This document shows, piece after piece, positions 7,547 through 17,246 of a stretch of DNA of 64,000 bases. How positions within the stretch are numbered: position 1 is the first letter of the stretch; each line of letters begins with the position of its first letter. Under the pieces are notes generated by a model. It was not told the DNA's origin. It was given only the letters and a program-made list of their open reading frames with translations, and searched no databases. The stretch comes from Bacteroidaceae bacterium (GTDB taxonomy: Bacteria; Bacteroidota; Bacteroidia; Bacteroidales; Bacteroidaceae): the NCBI GenBank assembly GCA_017466325.1, contig JAFTUK010000055.1, positions 21,675 through 85,674 on the forward strand, written 5' to 3'. The translations under genes and the position numbers were made by a program.

Positions 7547-8995
7547 TCAGGATTTTTTGTGCAGGATGTAGCCGATGGCCTCGCGCATGATCTTTGCGCC
7601 GCTTATCCACATGATGCCGGCATAGAGCAGTGCAGCCATGGCTATGCGGGAAAGCATGAGCGCCCAAAGGTTCTCTATGGGCAGTGTAATCCACCATGTG
7701 AAGGCAAGTACTGCGATGGAGAAACCAAGGAACGGCATGGTGTCCATAGCCGCCCAACGCCATTTCATGCCGATGAGCCTTTTTGCCCACCATTGCCAGA
7801 TGCCGAGCCAAAGGACGTTCAGCGCTATGAAGAACACCACCATCTGCAACATGCCGTATCCGTTTATGTACAAAAGGATGAGTCCTGCCCATACTGCCAG
7901 GCACTGGCCTATGGTGCAAGCCATGTTCACACCGCTATGTCCGCGGCTTATGGTCAGGTTGCTATACAGGGTGGTGATGGGGAAGAAGGCGCCGTGGATG
8001 CACAGGAGGGTAAGTATCCTGCCGCTCTCTATCCACTTCTCTCCGCCTGCCAGCAGGATGAACTCCTCGGCTATCATGCCCAGGCCCAGCAGGGCGGGGA
8101 AGGAGACGAATGCCACGAAACGCAGCATCTTGCGGAATATCTGCACATAGCGCCCCGTGTCGTCCGCCACCTGTGCCAGGGTGGGTTGTGCCACGGCCGC
8201 AACCATACCGTTTATGGTGCCGGCGGCCATGTCGTCCCACTTGCGTGCCGTGCCGTAGATACCTGCCTGGCGGTTGCCGAAGTATTTGCCCAAGAGCACG
8301 CTGAAGGCATGATTGTTGAGAATATTGAAGATGTTGGTAATTAGCAGTTTGCTGCTGAAGTTGAACATCTGCCATGCCGGTCGCAGGTCGATGCGCAGGG
8401 ACGGGCGCCAACTTGAGTAGTACCAGTTCATCAGTTGCACCACGAACACGAACGTCACACTCTGTGCCACTATGCCCCAATGGGCAAATCCGTTCCACGC
8501 CATGGTCACGCCCACGGCTCCCGATACAAGCATGGCCGTGATGCCGCAGATGCTTGTCTCCCTCACCATCAGGTGTCCGAAAAGATAAGCCCTCTGCACT
8601 GTACCAAGGCCCGAAAGCAGGAACCCGAGGAACAGGAAACGTGCCAGAGGGATAAGGTCGGGGTCGTTGTAAAATCCGGCAATCAATGGTGCCAGGAACC
8701 ACAGGATGATGTACAGGCTTCCGCTCACTATCAGGTTGAACCAGAAAACGGCGTTGTACTCCCGGTCGGTCGGTTCCTTCTTGTTGCACAGGGCGGCAAT
8801 GAAGCCGCTCTCCTGCAAGGTGCTTGCCAAAGCGGCAAAGATGTTGAGCATATACACCTTGCCCCAGTCGGCAGGAGTGAGCAGTCGCATCAGCGCCAAA
8901 CCGAACAAAGCACCGAGCAACTGCATTATGCCATTGCTCATACCGCCCCAGATGAGGCCGCGTGCCGTGCGTTCTTTCAGAGATTTCTCGCTCAT
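7547..8995 (-). CDS. Wzx-like polysaccharide flippase (MATE/MOP superfamily)
   Basis: A hydrophobic protein of 482 residues with about twelve predicted membrane helices, matching oligosaccharide flippases that move lipid-linked repeat units across the inner membrane. The N-terminus MSEKSLKERTARGLIWGG leads into helix 1 with GALFGLALMRLL, typical of the family. An open frame extends 13 codons upstream to 9034, but those codons (RSLNRNF and so on) are translated promoter repeat, so the ATG at 8995 is chosen. It serves the glycan pathway of the nearby glycosyltransferases. It runs opposite to the V-ATPase operon. Confidence 0.88.
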   Translation of the reverse strand: MSEKSLKERTARGLIWGGMSNGIMQLLGALFGLALMRLLTPADWGKVYMLNIFAALASTLQESGFIAALCNKKEPTDREYNAVFWFNLIVSGSLYIILWFLAPLIAGFYNDPDLIPLARFLFLGFLLSGLGTVQRAYLFGHLMVRETSICGITAMLVSGAVGVTMAWNGFAHWGIVAQSVTFVFVVQLMNWYYSSWRPSLRIDLRPAWQMFNFSSKLLITNIFNILNNHAFSVLLGKYFGNRQAGIYGTARKWDDMAAGTINGMVAAVAQPTLAQVADDTGRYVQIFRKMLRFVAFVSFPALLGLGMIAEEFILLAGGEKWIESGRILTLLCIHGAFFPITTLYSNLTISRGHSGVNMACTIGQCLAVWAGLILLYINGYGMLQMVVFFIALNVLWLGIWQWWAKRLIGMKWRWAAMDTMPFLGFSIAVLAFTWWITLPIENLWALMLSRIAMAALLYAGIMWISGAKIMREAIGYILHKKS

Positions 8996-9003
8996 AACAG
9001 TGC

Positions 9004-9160
9004 CAAAGTTACGATTAAGCGAGCGAAAAAGCAAAGGAATTTTGATTTTTCCGAGCGTGAGTAACTAAGACGGGAGTCAAAGTTACGATTAAGCGAGCGA
9101 AAAAGCAAAAGTTTTTTTGATTTTTCCGAGCGAAAGTAACTAAGACGACAGTCAAAGGTA
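9004..9160 (-). repeat. Tandem promoter-bearing repeat upstream of the flippase (minus orientation)
   Basis: On the minus strand TAACTTTG occurs at 9011-9004 and 9085-9078, each preceded by TTTG (9035-9032 and 9109-9106) with 20-bp spacers. The copies are 74 bp apart and match the 2111 repeats. A third -7 box, TACCTTTG at 9160-9153, lacks a matching -33 box. From the proximal promoter initiation would fall almost at the flippase ATG (8995), giving a nearly leaderless mRNA; the distal one gives about 75 nt of leader. Confidence 0.85.
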
Positions 9161-9266
9161 GTAAATATTACCGAGTTTTGCTCCCCGATGGCACTTAATT
9201 GTCCTAAAAAGCATGCACGCGGGCATTTTCCGTTCCTCGCGCGTGCGTTACTTCATTTCTTTTTGC

Positions 9267-9274
9267 TACCTTTG
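9267..9274 (+). promoter_or_regulatory. Probable -7 element of the V-ATPase operon
   Basis: TACCTTTG followed by CGGGG fits TAnnTTTG. No clear TTTG stands 19-21 bp upstream. It lies 66 bp before the subunit E start. An inverted repeat (GCACGCG at about 9215 against CGCGTGC near 9240) sits just upstream. Otherwise 9161-9339 shows no gene. Confidence 0.5.
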
Positions 9275-9339
9275 CGGGGATTAAAGCCTTGTTTTTGGGC
9301 TTTTATGGCAGAACGTAACGTAAAACAAAACCTAAAATA

Positions 9340-9927
9340 ATGGAAAAAATTCAAGAACTCACAGAGAAAATCTATCGTGAGGGCGTAGAGAAGGGTCAGG
9401 CCGAGGCCGACCGCATTGTCCAGGAGGCCAAGGAACAGGCCGCCCAGATCATAGCAGAGGCCAAGAAGAAGGCCGCTGAGATAGAGACCGCCGGCAAGAA
9501 GACCGTGGCTGAGTTGGAAACCAACACCAAGAACGAGTTGAAGTTGTACACAGCCCAGTCCCTGAGTGCCCTGAAGAGCGAGATTGCCAATGTGCTCACC
9601 GCATCAGCAGTGGGTCAGGCTGTTGACAAACTGACTGCCGACAAGGATTTCCTGTGCAAGTTTACCGTAGCCCTGGCCAGCAAGTGGGTGGAGAACGAAC
9701 CCATCGTCATTGAGTCTGCCGATGCCGACGCCCTGAAGGCATATTTCGTCAAGGAGGCAAAGGCTGTTCTGGACAAGGGCGTGAGCATAGAGAAGGTGAA
9801 TGGCCGTAACAGCCTGTTCACCATCCAGCCTGCCGACGGAAGTTACAAGGTAAGTTTCGGCAAGGAGGAGTTTGAGGATTACTTTAAGTCGTTCCTGCGT
9901 CCACAACTTGTGCAGATGCTGTTCTAA
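9340..9927 (+). CDS. atpE: V-type ATP synthase subunit E
   Basis: A 195-residue protein whose first 75 residues are a charged Ala/Lys/Glu-rich helix (EKGQAEADRIVQEAKEQAA), the coiled-coil peripheral stalk of V/A-type subunit E. A small alpha/beta C-terminal domain follows. It links the A3B3 head to the membrane part. It opens the seven-gene operon and lies 9 bp before the DUF2764 gene. Codon use is strongly biased, as expected of an abundant complex. Confidence 0.85.
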   Translation: MEKIQELTEKIYREGVEKGQAEADRIVQEAKEQAAQIIAEAKKKAAEIETAGKKTVAELETNTKNELKLYTAQSLSALKSEIANVLTASAVGQAVDKLTADKDFLCKFTVALASKWVENEPIVIESADADALKAYFVKEAKAVLDKGVSIEKVNGRNSLFTIQPADGSYKVSFGKEEFEDYFKSFLRPQLVQMLF

Positions 9928-9936
9928 AGGAAGAAG

Positions 9937-10791
9937 ATGGCAAGCTACTATTGTCTTATGGCCGGTTTGCCCGAGATTAACTTCTCGGACCCTAAGCCGG
10001 GATGCGACATGGAGGAATTCATGGAGCAGTTGCACGAAGCGCTGGTTCCATGGGATGCACGCCTTATGGCCCAATACTATTTCATGCTTCAGGATTGCCG
10101 CAATCTGGTGGCATTGCTGAAGGATCCCGAGGCCGATATCAAATACAACGGAAACTTCAACAAGGAGCAGTACAAGGACCTGATAACAAGCGCTCAGGAA
10201 ATGAACTTCAACGTGCACCGCTATCCTGCGTTCATGAGCGAGTTTGCACGTGAATGGAACTTCAACAAGGACAAGAAGGGCTACTTCCCCGAGGACGAGA
10301 TGCTCTGCCAGTTCTATGAGTACGCCATAAACACCTGCTCCAACGAGTTTGTCCGCAGCTGGTATCAGTTGAACATGGATATCAACAATATCCTCACGGC
10401 CATGCTGGCCGCCAAGCAGGGATGGAAGGCCAGCGACTACATTAAGGGAGAGGGCGAGGTGCAGACCATGATACGCGAGAACAACGCCAAGGACTTCATC
10501 AGGCACGTGGGTATGGACAATATCCAGGAACTCAAGAAGATCGTGGAGGAAACCGACCCTGTGAAGAAGGAGAAGATGATAGACACTTTCAAGTGGCTCT
10601 GGCTGGACGAACAGACGTTCTTCGACCCCTTCAACTTCGATGCCGTGTTTGCCTACATGTGCAAACTGGAGATGCAGTACCGTTGGGCCAATCTGGACGT
10701 GGAGCACGGCAAGGCACGCTTCCAAAAGATAATCGACGACCTGCGAGGTTCCGCCCAAGTCCCCGACGAGTACAAGCGCAAGGGTGCATAG
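9937..10791 (+). CDS. DUF2764 family protein of the V-ATPase operon
   Basis: A 284-residue soluble, mostly helical protein starting MASYYCLMAGLPEINFSD, matching DUF2764, which is found between subunits E and A in Chlamydia, spirochaetes and Bacteroidetes. No subunit C gene is recognisable in this operon. DUF2764 sits where a C/d-type central-stalk socket subunit would be expected and has a comparable helical make-up, so a subunit C-like role is a reasonable inference, not something the sequence proves. It is co-transcribed with subunits E and A. Confidence 0.85.
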   Translation: MASYYCLMAGLPEINFSDPKPGCDMEEFMEQLHEALVPWDARLMAQYYFMLQDCRNLVALLKDPEADIKYNGNFNKEQYKDLITSAQEMNFNVHRYPAFMSEFAREWNFNKDKKGYFPEDEMLCQFYEYAINTCSNEFVRSWYQLNMDINNILTAMLAAKQGWKASDYIKGEGEVQTMIRENNAKDFIRHVGMDNIQELKKIVEETDPVKKEKMIDTFKWLWLDEQTFFDPFNFDAVFAYMCKLEMQYRWANLDVEHGKARFQKIIDDLRGSAQVPDEYKRKGA

Positions 10792-10847
10792 GCGTAAGTG
10801 CATAATTCAATCCCCCCAACTTATTCAAGGAAATAACATAACAAGAT

Positions 10848-12587
10848 ATGACAAAAGGTATAGTTAGTGGCGTAGTCTCCAACATGGTGACACTCCGTGT
10901 GGACGGACCTGTCCTGCAGGGCGAGATATGCTACATTACGACTGGCGGCGACCGCCTGATGGCCGAGGTCATCAAGGTCGTGGGCAGCGACGTGTACGTT
11001 CAGGTGTTTGAAAGTACACGTGGCTTGAAGGTAGGCTCCCAGGCCGAATTCACCGGACACCAGCTGGAAATCCAGTTGGGCCCCGGTATGCTGAGTAAGA
11101 ACTACGACGGTCTGCAGAACGACCTCGACAAGATGGACGGCGTCTTCCTGCGCCGCGGCCAGTACACCGCTCCTCTGGACGAGGACCGCCTGTGGGACTT
11201 CGAACCCATCGTTAAGGCCGGCGACCGTGTGCAGGGCAGCGACTGGCTGGGCAAGGTGGAGGAGAACCACCAGCCTCTGAAGATCATGGCTCCCTTCCAG
11301 ATGGAGGGCACTGCCGTGGTGAAGAGCATAGTTCCCGCAGGTCAGTACAAGGTGAACGACACCATTGCCGTGCTGACCACCGAGGCTGGCGAGGACATCA
11401 ACGTGACCATGGTACAGCACTGGCCCGTGAAGTTCGCCATGACCAACTACAAGGAGAAGCCCCGTCCATTCAAGTTGCTGGAAACAGGCGTGCGTACCAT
11501 AGACACCTTCAACCCCATTGTAGAGGGCGGTACAGGTTTCATTCCCGGTCCCTTCGGTACGGGTAAGACCGTGCTTCAGCATGCCATATCAAAGCAGGCA
11601 GAGGCCGACATCGTTATCATCGCCGCCTGTGGTGAGCGTGCCAACGAGGTTGTGGAAATCTTCACCGAGTTCCCCGAACTCATCGACCCCCATACAGGCC
11701 GCAAGTTGATGGAGCGTACCATCATCATCGCCAACACCTCCAACATGCCCGTTGCCGCCCGTGAGGCATCAGTGTACACCGCCATGACCATGGCCGAGTA
11801 CTACCGCTCCATGGGTCTGCGCGTGCTGCTGATGGCCGACTCCACCTCCCGTTGGGCACAGGCTCTGCGCGAGATGAGTAACCGTATGGAGGAACTTCCC
11901 GGTCCCGATGCCTTCCCCATGGACTTGGGAGCGCTGGTGGCCAACTTCTACGGTCGTGCCGGATACGTTTACCTGAACAATGGCGAGGTGGGCAGCGTTA
12001 CCTTCCTCGGTACCGTGTCTCCCGCCGGTGGTAACCTGAAGGAACCCGTAACCGAGAACACCAAGAAGGTTGCACGTTGCTTCTACGCTCTGGAACAGGA
12101 CCGTGCCGACAAGAAGCGCTATCCTGCCGTCAACCCCATCGACTCTTATTCCAAGTATCTGGAGTATCCCGAGTTTGCCGAGTACATCAAGGGACACATC
12201 AACGAGGAGTGGATTCCCAAGGTTCTCGCCTTGAAGACACGCATGCAGCGCGGTAAGGAGATTGCCGAGCAGATCAACATTCTGGGTGACGACGGTGTGC
12301 CCGTGGAGTATCACGTTACCTTCTGGAAGTCCGAGATTATCGACTTCGTCATCCTCCAGCAGGATGCCTTCGACGAGATAGATGCCGTTACTCCCCTGGA
12401 GCGTCAGGAGGAGATACTGAACCTCGTTACCGCCATCTGCGACAAGGAGGATTATAAGTTCGTGGAGTTCGAGGAAGTTACCAGGTACTTCAAGAAGATG
12501 ATCAACCTGTGCAAGCAGATGAACTACTCTGTCTACAAGAGCGAGCAGTACTACGACTTCAAGAAGCAGGTAGAAGCAATGTTATAA
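10848..12587 (+). CDS. atpA: V-type ATP synthase subunit A (catalytic)
   Basis: A 579-residue catalytic subunit of normal length. It has a beta-barrel N-terminus, the long non-homologous insert of V-type A subunits, and the Walker A loop GPFGTGKT at 234-241. It forms the A3B3 head with subunit B and hydrolyses or makes ATP. It lies 12 bp before the subunit B gene. Strong codon bias suggests high expression. Confidence 0.97.
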   Translation: MTKGIVSGVVSNMVTLRVDGPVLQGEICYITTGGDRLMAEVIKVVGSDVYVQVFESTRGLKVGSQAEFTGHQLEIQLGPGMLSKNYDGLQNDLDKMDGVFLRRGQYTAPLDEDRLWDFEPIVKAGDRVQGSDWLGKVEENHQPLKIMAPFQMEGTAVVKSIVPAGQYKVNDTIAVLTTEAGEDINVTMVQHWPVKFAMTNYKEKPRPFKLLETGVRTIDTFNPIVEGGTGFIPGPFGTGKTVLQHAISKQAEADIVIIAACGERANEVVEIFTEFPELIDPHTGRKLMERTIIIANTSNMPVAAREASVYTAMTMAEYYRSMGLRVLLMADSTSRWAQALREMSNRMEELPGPDAFPMDLGALVANFYGRAGYVYLNNGEVGSVTFLGTVSPAGGNLKEPVTENTKKVARCFYALEQDRADKKRYPAVNPIDSYSKYLEYPEFAEYIKGHINEEWIPKVLALKTRMQRGKEIAEQINILGDDGVPVEYHVTFWKSEIIDFVILQQDAFDEIDAVTPLERQEEILNLVTAICDKEDYKFVEFEEVTRYFKKMINLCKQMNYSVYKSEQYYDFKKQVEAML

Positions 12588-12599
12588 TATATATAAGGT

Positions 12600-13931
12600 A
12601 TGGCAACAGCATTTCAGAAAGTATATACAAAGATAAGCCAGATAACCAAGGCCACATGCTCCTTGAAGGCAAAGGGCGTGGGTTATGACGAACTGGCAAC
12701 CATCAACGGCCGTCTGGCCCAGGTGGTAAAGATTGTGGGCGACGACGTTACCCTGCAGGTGTTTGAGGGTACCGGCGGTATCCCCACCAATGCCGAGGTT
12801 ACCTTCCTTGGCAAGGCTCCCTCTCTGAAGGTGAGCGACGACCTGGCAGGCCGTTTCTTCAATGCCTACGGACATCCCATCGACGGAGGTCCCGAGATTG
12901 AGGGCAAGGAGGTGGAAATCGGCGGTCCTTCAGTGAACCCCGTGCGCCGCAAGCAGCCCAGCGAACTCATCGCCACCGGTATTGCAGGTATCGACCTGAA
13001 CAACACCCTGGTGTCCGGTCAGAAGATTCCCTTCTTCGCAGACCCCGACCAGCCCTTCAACGAGGTGATGGCAATGGTGGCCATGCGTGCCAAGGCCGAC
13101 AAGATCATCCTGGGCGGTATGGGTATGACCAACGATGACTATTACTTCTTCCGCAACACCTTCTCCAATGCAGGTGCGCTGGACAGAATCATATCCTTCA
13201 TCAACACCACCGAGGACCCTGCCGTGGAGCGACTGCTCATTCCCGATATGGCGCTTACCGCAGCCGAGTACTTTGCCGTGGAGAAGCATGAGACCGTGCT
13301 GGTACTGCTCACCGACATGACATCGTATGCCGACTCTCTGTCTATCGTAAGCAACCGTATGGACCAGATTCCTTCCAAGGACTCCATGCCCGGTTCGCTG
13401 TACTCCGACCTGGCCAAGATCTACGAGAAGGCCGTGCAGTTCCCCGAGAGCGTAGGTGGCGGTTCCATCACCATCATTGCCGTAACCACACTGAGCGGCG
13501 GCGACATCACCCATGCCGTGCCCGACAACACGGGTTACATCACAGAGGGCCAGTTGTACCTGCGCCGCGACAGTGATGTGGGCAAGGTGGTAGTAGACCC
13601 CTTCCGTTCGCTGTCTCGTCTGAAGCAGTTGGTAGCAGGCAAGAAGACCCGCAAGGACCATGCCCAGGTGATGAACGCTGCCATCCGTCTGTATGCCGAT
13701 GCCGCCAACGCAAAGACAAAGTTGGAGAACGGTTTCGACCTGACAGACTACGACAACCGTTGCCTGGACTATGCAAAGGACTACGCAGAGAAACTTCTGG
13801 CCATCGACGTGAACCTGAACACCGAGGAGATGCTGGACGTGACATGGTCCCTGTTCAACAAGCACTTCGAGTTGGAGGAACTTAATATCAAGAAGGAGTT
13901 TACCGACCAGTATTGGACTAAGAAAGGGTAG
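12600..13931 (+). CDS. atpB: V-type ATP synthase subunit B
   Basis: A 443-residue non-catalytic head subunit. It has the B-subunit blocks GGPEIEGKEVEIGGPSVNP and VLLTDMTSYADSL and lacks an intact Walker A loop, as usual for B. It alternates with subunit A in the head. A 191-bp gap follows before subunit D, unusually large for this operon. Confidence 0.96.
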   Translation: MATAFQKVYTKISQITKATCSLKAKGVGYDELATINGRLAQVVKIVGDDVTLQVFEGTGGIPTNAEVTFLGKAPSLKVSDDLAGRFFNAYGHPIDGGPEIEGKEVEIGGPSVNPVRRKQPSELIATGIAGIDLNNTLVSGQKIPFFADPDQPFNEVMAMVAMRAKADKIILGGMGMTNDDYYFFRNTFSNAGALDRIISFINTTEDPAVERLLIPDMALTAAEYFAVEKHETVLVLLTDMTSYADSLSIVSNRMDQIPSKDSMPGSLYSDLAKIYEKAVQFPESVGGGSITIIAVTTLSGGDITHAVPDNTGYITEGQLYLRRDSDVGKVVVDPFRSLSRLKQLVAGKKTRKDHAQVMNAAIRLYADAANAKTKLENGFDLTDYDNRCLDYAKDYAEKLLAIDVNLNTEEMLDVTWSLFNKHFELEELNIKKEFTDQYWTKKG

Positions 13932-14010
13932 GTTCTATAAATTAGGTTTGAGTGAATTATTGCCTATCGTGCCGTATATTCTTTGTCTGATAGAAGGAAC
14001 ATAGCGGGCT

Positions 14011-14091
14011 ATGGGACTGATGGAAGACAAGGAAGAGACAAACGAGAGACAAGAAATCACCAAAGTTCTAATGGAACTTACCTACAAATAA
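14011..14091 (+). other. Possible 26-codon ORF in the V-ATPase B-D gap
   Basis: ATG at 14011 opens a 26-residue acidic frame (MGLMEDKEETNERQEITKVL...) ending at TAA 14089-14091. No clear ribosome binding site precedes it, and I recognise no family. It may be a leader peptide or chance. It is noted because the gap lies inside an otherwise compact operon. Confidence 0.15.
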
Positions 14092-14107
14092 TTAAACTAA
14101 TTTGTAG
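14082..14107 (+). promoter_or_regulatory. Hairpin before the subunit D gene
   Basis: CTACAAAT (14082-14089) and ATTTGTAG (14100-14107) are perfect complements with a 10-nt loop. There is no T-run after it, so it is not a standard terminator. It ends 15 bp before the subunit D ATG and may affect mRNA processing or translation. Confidence 0.4.
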
Positions 14108-14122
14108 TACCTACCAATAGTC

Positions 14123-14770
14123 ATGGCAATAAAATATCAGTTTAACAAAACGTCGCTGCAGGCCCTGGAGAAGAACCTGAAGATGCGCCAGCGTACCTTG
14201 CCTATCATCAAGAGCAAGGAGACGGCACTGCGTCTTGAGGTGAAGAAGTGCAAGGACGAGGCCGAGGTGCTGGAGGAAAGGCTCCAGCAGCAGATAGAAG
14301 GCTACGAGTCCATGTATGCTCTGTGGGGAGAGTTTGACGCCTCGCTGGTGTCGCTCAAGGACGTGGAACTCGGCGAGAAGAAGATTGCCGGTGTGCGCGT
14401 GCCCTTGTTGCTGAACATCAGCCTGGAGGTCCAGCCCTTCGGACTTTTCTCTGCCCCCAAGTGGTACTTCGACGGAATACAACTCCTGCAGGGACTGGCC
14501 AAGACGGCCGTGGAGCGCGAATTCGTGCTGGCAAAACTGGACCTGCTGGACCATGCCCGCCGAAAGACCACACAGAAGGTGAACCTCTTTGAGAAGGTGC
14601 AGATTCCCGGCTATCAGGAGGCCATACGCAAGATTAAGCGCTTCATGGAGGACGAGGAGAACCTGTCCAAGTCCAGCCAGAAGATTCTGAAGAGCCTTCA
14701 GGCCAAGCGCGCACAGGCAGTGGAACCCGAATCATCAGCAGAAGGAGAGGAGGTAGAGGCTTATGATTGA
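14123..14770 (+). CDS. atpD: V-type ATP synthase subunit D (central rotor shaft)
   Basis: A 215-residue protein, helical at both ends (KTSLQALEKNLKMRQRTLP... and a Lys/Glu-rich C-terminus), as expected of the long coiled-coil rotor shaft inside the A3B3 head. Its 3' end overlaps the subunit I start by 8 bp. No separate subunit F, which normally pairs with D, is found in the window. Confidence 0.9.
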   Translation: MAIKYQFNKTSLQALEKNLKMRQRTLPIIKSKETALRLEVKKCKDEAEVLEERLQQQIEGYESMYALWGEFDASLVSLKDVELGEKKIAGVRVPLLLNISLEVQPFGLFSAPKWYFDGIQLLQGLAKTAVEREFVLAKLDLLDHARRKTTQKVNLFEKVQIPGYQEAIRKIKRFMEDEENLSKSSQKILKSLQAKRAQAVEPESSAEGEEVEAYD

Positions 14771-16628
14771 AAAGATGAAGAAGTTCACCTTCTTGGTGAC
14801 TGACCGCGAATACGAGAGTTTCATAGAGACCATCCGCGAACTGGGCGTCGTACACGTCACCCAGTTGCAGCAGGGTGCCACCAGCACCGAGTTGCAGGAG
14901 GCAATCTATCTGGAGCGCCGATACTCTACAGCACTCGACTTCCTGAAGATTTACGGCAAAAAGTATGCATTGAAGTTAGGTGTGCAGACTCCCGAGTACG
15001 ACACTCCACTCAGCCTCTTGGAGAAGGTGGAGGGCCTGCAGGCGCAGGAGAACGCCCTGCTCCACGAGGAGGACGAACTGAAGAAGGAGTTTGAAATGCT
15101 CGACCCCTGGGGCGACTTCTCTCCCGAGAAGGTGCAGAACCTGGCCGAGACCATAGGTATGGAGATTCACTTCTACCGTTGCACCAGCAAGAGGTTCAAG
15201 GCAGAGTGGCTGGACCAGTTCTTTGCCGTACCCGTCAACGAGTATGACAAGAAGACTTACTTTGTCACCTTCTCCGAGACACGTCCGGAGATACAGGCGG
15301 AACACCTCACCCTGCCACAGAAATCACTCTCTCAGGTGCATGCCGAGATAGGCGAGGTGAAGAAGCAGAAGTTCATGGTGCGCCAGCAGATGTCGGCCGT
15401 GGCCAATAGTCTGCTCCCCGTTCTGGAGGCAGGACGTGTGGAGGTGGAGAACGAGATTTCCTTTACTAAGGTGCATCTCAGTTCGGAGAAGACCTGTGGC
15501 GATGTCCTGCACCTGATGCTCGGTTGGGTGCGTGCCGATTCTACCGCTCCCCTTACCGAATACCTCGACAGGGAACACATCTACTACGAGATGGAGGATC
15601 CTGCCTTTGAGGACGATGTTCCCGTGCATATCACCAACGGACGCTTCTCGAGTCTGTTTGAGCCCATCCTGAAGATGTACTCCCTGCCCAACTACAACGA
15701 CCTTGACCCCACGCAGTTCTTTGCCCCCTTCTTCATGCTCTTCTTCGGATTGTGCATGGGCGATGCCGGTTACGGACTGCTCATACTCCTGGTGGGACTT
15801 ATACTTGCGAGGAAGCCGGCCGAGGACATGAAGGGCTACGGCAAACTGGCCATGTGGCTGGGCGGTGCCACCATTGTGTGTGGTCTGGCCACGGGTACTG
15901 TGTTCGGCATAGACCTTACACAACAGGACTGGGCCTTCATACAGCCAATCAAACCCTTCTTCCTGAATGACAACGGTGTCGGTCCCATCTTCGGTTATAG
16001 CCCCATGATGGTGCTGTCAGTGATAATAGGTCTTGTGCAGGTAATTCTGGGCATGATACTGAAGGGATGCAAGGCAGCGAGAAACTACGGCTGGCCTTAT
16101 GCCGTGGGAACCTTCTCATGGGTAGTGGCCTTGCTTGGAGCCATAGTATTGTATGGCTTGCCTGCATGTGGGGTGGAACTTGCTGCATGGATCAGGTACA
16201 TCCTCTTCGGAATAATAGGTATAAGTGCATTGGGTATATTCCTCTACAACAACCCGGCAAGTTATAAGAAACCGGCCTTGGGTGTGCTCAGCAATATCGG
16301 AGGAGGCGTATGGGAAACCTATGGCATGGCCACCGGACTGCTGGGCGACCTGTTGAGCTACATCCGTCTGTTTGCCCTCGGTCTTACCGGCGGTGTGCTT
16401 GGCGGTGTGTTCAATACCCTGGCGCTGGATATGACAGCGGATTTCCCCCTGTGGGCACGCATATTGGTAATGGTACTGATCCTGCTTCTGGGTCATGGCA
16501 TAACCTTTGCCCTCAGCATGATCAGTGCCTTCGTGCACCCCATGCGCCTTACCTTCGTGGAATTCTTCAAGAATGCCGACTTCACCGGCGGAGGCAAGCC
16601 CTATGATCCTTTACGTAAAATCAAATAA
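14763..16628 (+). CDS. atpI: V-type ATP synthase subunit I (stator membrane subunit)
   Basis: A 621-residue protein with two halves. The cytoplasmic N-half (about 1-310) contains coiled-coil stretches that bind the peripheral stalk. The membrane half starts near FFMLFFGLCMGDAGYG and has about seven or eight helices ending in GHGITFALSMISAFVHPMRL. This half provides the stator ion half-channels beside the K ring. It overlaps subunit D by 8 bp and precedes subunit K by 37 bp. Confidence 0.93.
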   Translation: MIEKMKKFTFLVTDREYESFIETIRELGVVHVTQLQQGATSTELQEAIYLERRYSTALDFLKIYGKKYALKLGVQTPEYDTPLSLLEKVEGLQAQENALLHEEDELKKEFEMLDPWGDFSPEKVQNLAETIGMEIHFYRCTSKRFKAEWLDQFFAVPVNEYDKKTYFVTFSETRPEIQAEHLTLPQKSLSQVHAEIGEVKKQKFMVRQQMSAVANSLLPVLEAGRVEVENEISFTKVHLSSEKTCGDVLHLMLGWVRADSTAPLTEYLDREHIYYEMEDPAFEDDVPVHITNGRFSSLFEPILKMYSLPNYNDLDPTQFFAPFFMLFFGLCMGDAGYGLLILLVGLILARKPAEDMKGYGKLAMWLGGATIVCGLATGTVFGIDLTQQDWAFIQPIKPFFLNDNGVGPIFGYSPMMVLSVIIGLVQVILGMILKGCKAARNYGWPYAVGTFSWVVALLGAIVLYGLPACGVELAAWIRYILFGIIGISALGIFLYNNPASYKKPALGVLSNIGGGVWETYGMATGLLGDLLSYIRLFALGLTGGVLGGVFNTLALDMTADFPLWARILVMVLILLLGHGITFALSMISAFVHPMRLTFVEFFKNADFTGGGKPYDPLRKIK

Positions 16629-16650
16629 AAATCAATATCAATTAAATTAA

Positions 16651-17109
<459 letters not shown>

Positions 17110-17145
17110 TTTAGCCAACTTATACATAAGTAAATAGATTGATGG

Positions 17146-17176
17146 GGAGCGACTTGATGGTCGCTCCTCGTTTTTA
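17146..17176 (+). terminator. Rho-independent terminator of the V-ATPase operon
   Basis: GGAGCGAC (17146-17153) pairs with GTCGCTCC (17160-17167) around a 6-nt loop, followed by a T-rich tract. Confidence 0.9.
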
Positions 17177-17188
17177 TTTAATCTCTGC

Positions 17189-17219
17189 TTTGTCGTCTAA
17201 AATTATTATAGTACCTTTG
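17189..17219 (+). promoter_or_regulatory. metG promoter
   Basis: TTTG at 17189-17192, a 19-bp spacer and TACCTTTG at 17212-17219 match the Bacteroidetes consensus. The metG ATG is 27 bp downstream. Confidence 0.85.
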
Positions 17220-17246
17220 TGGGCAGAATAATATATACGACAAGAA

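Noticed and set aside
9604-16538. Long minus-strand frames across the V-ATPase operon (for example 9604-10803, 12930-13865)
   Set aside because: All are antisense to well-conserved subunit genes and have no recognisable features.
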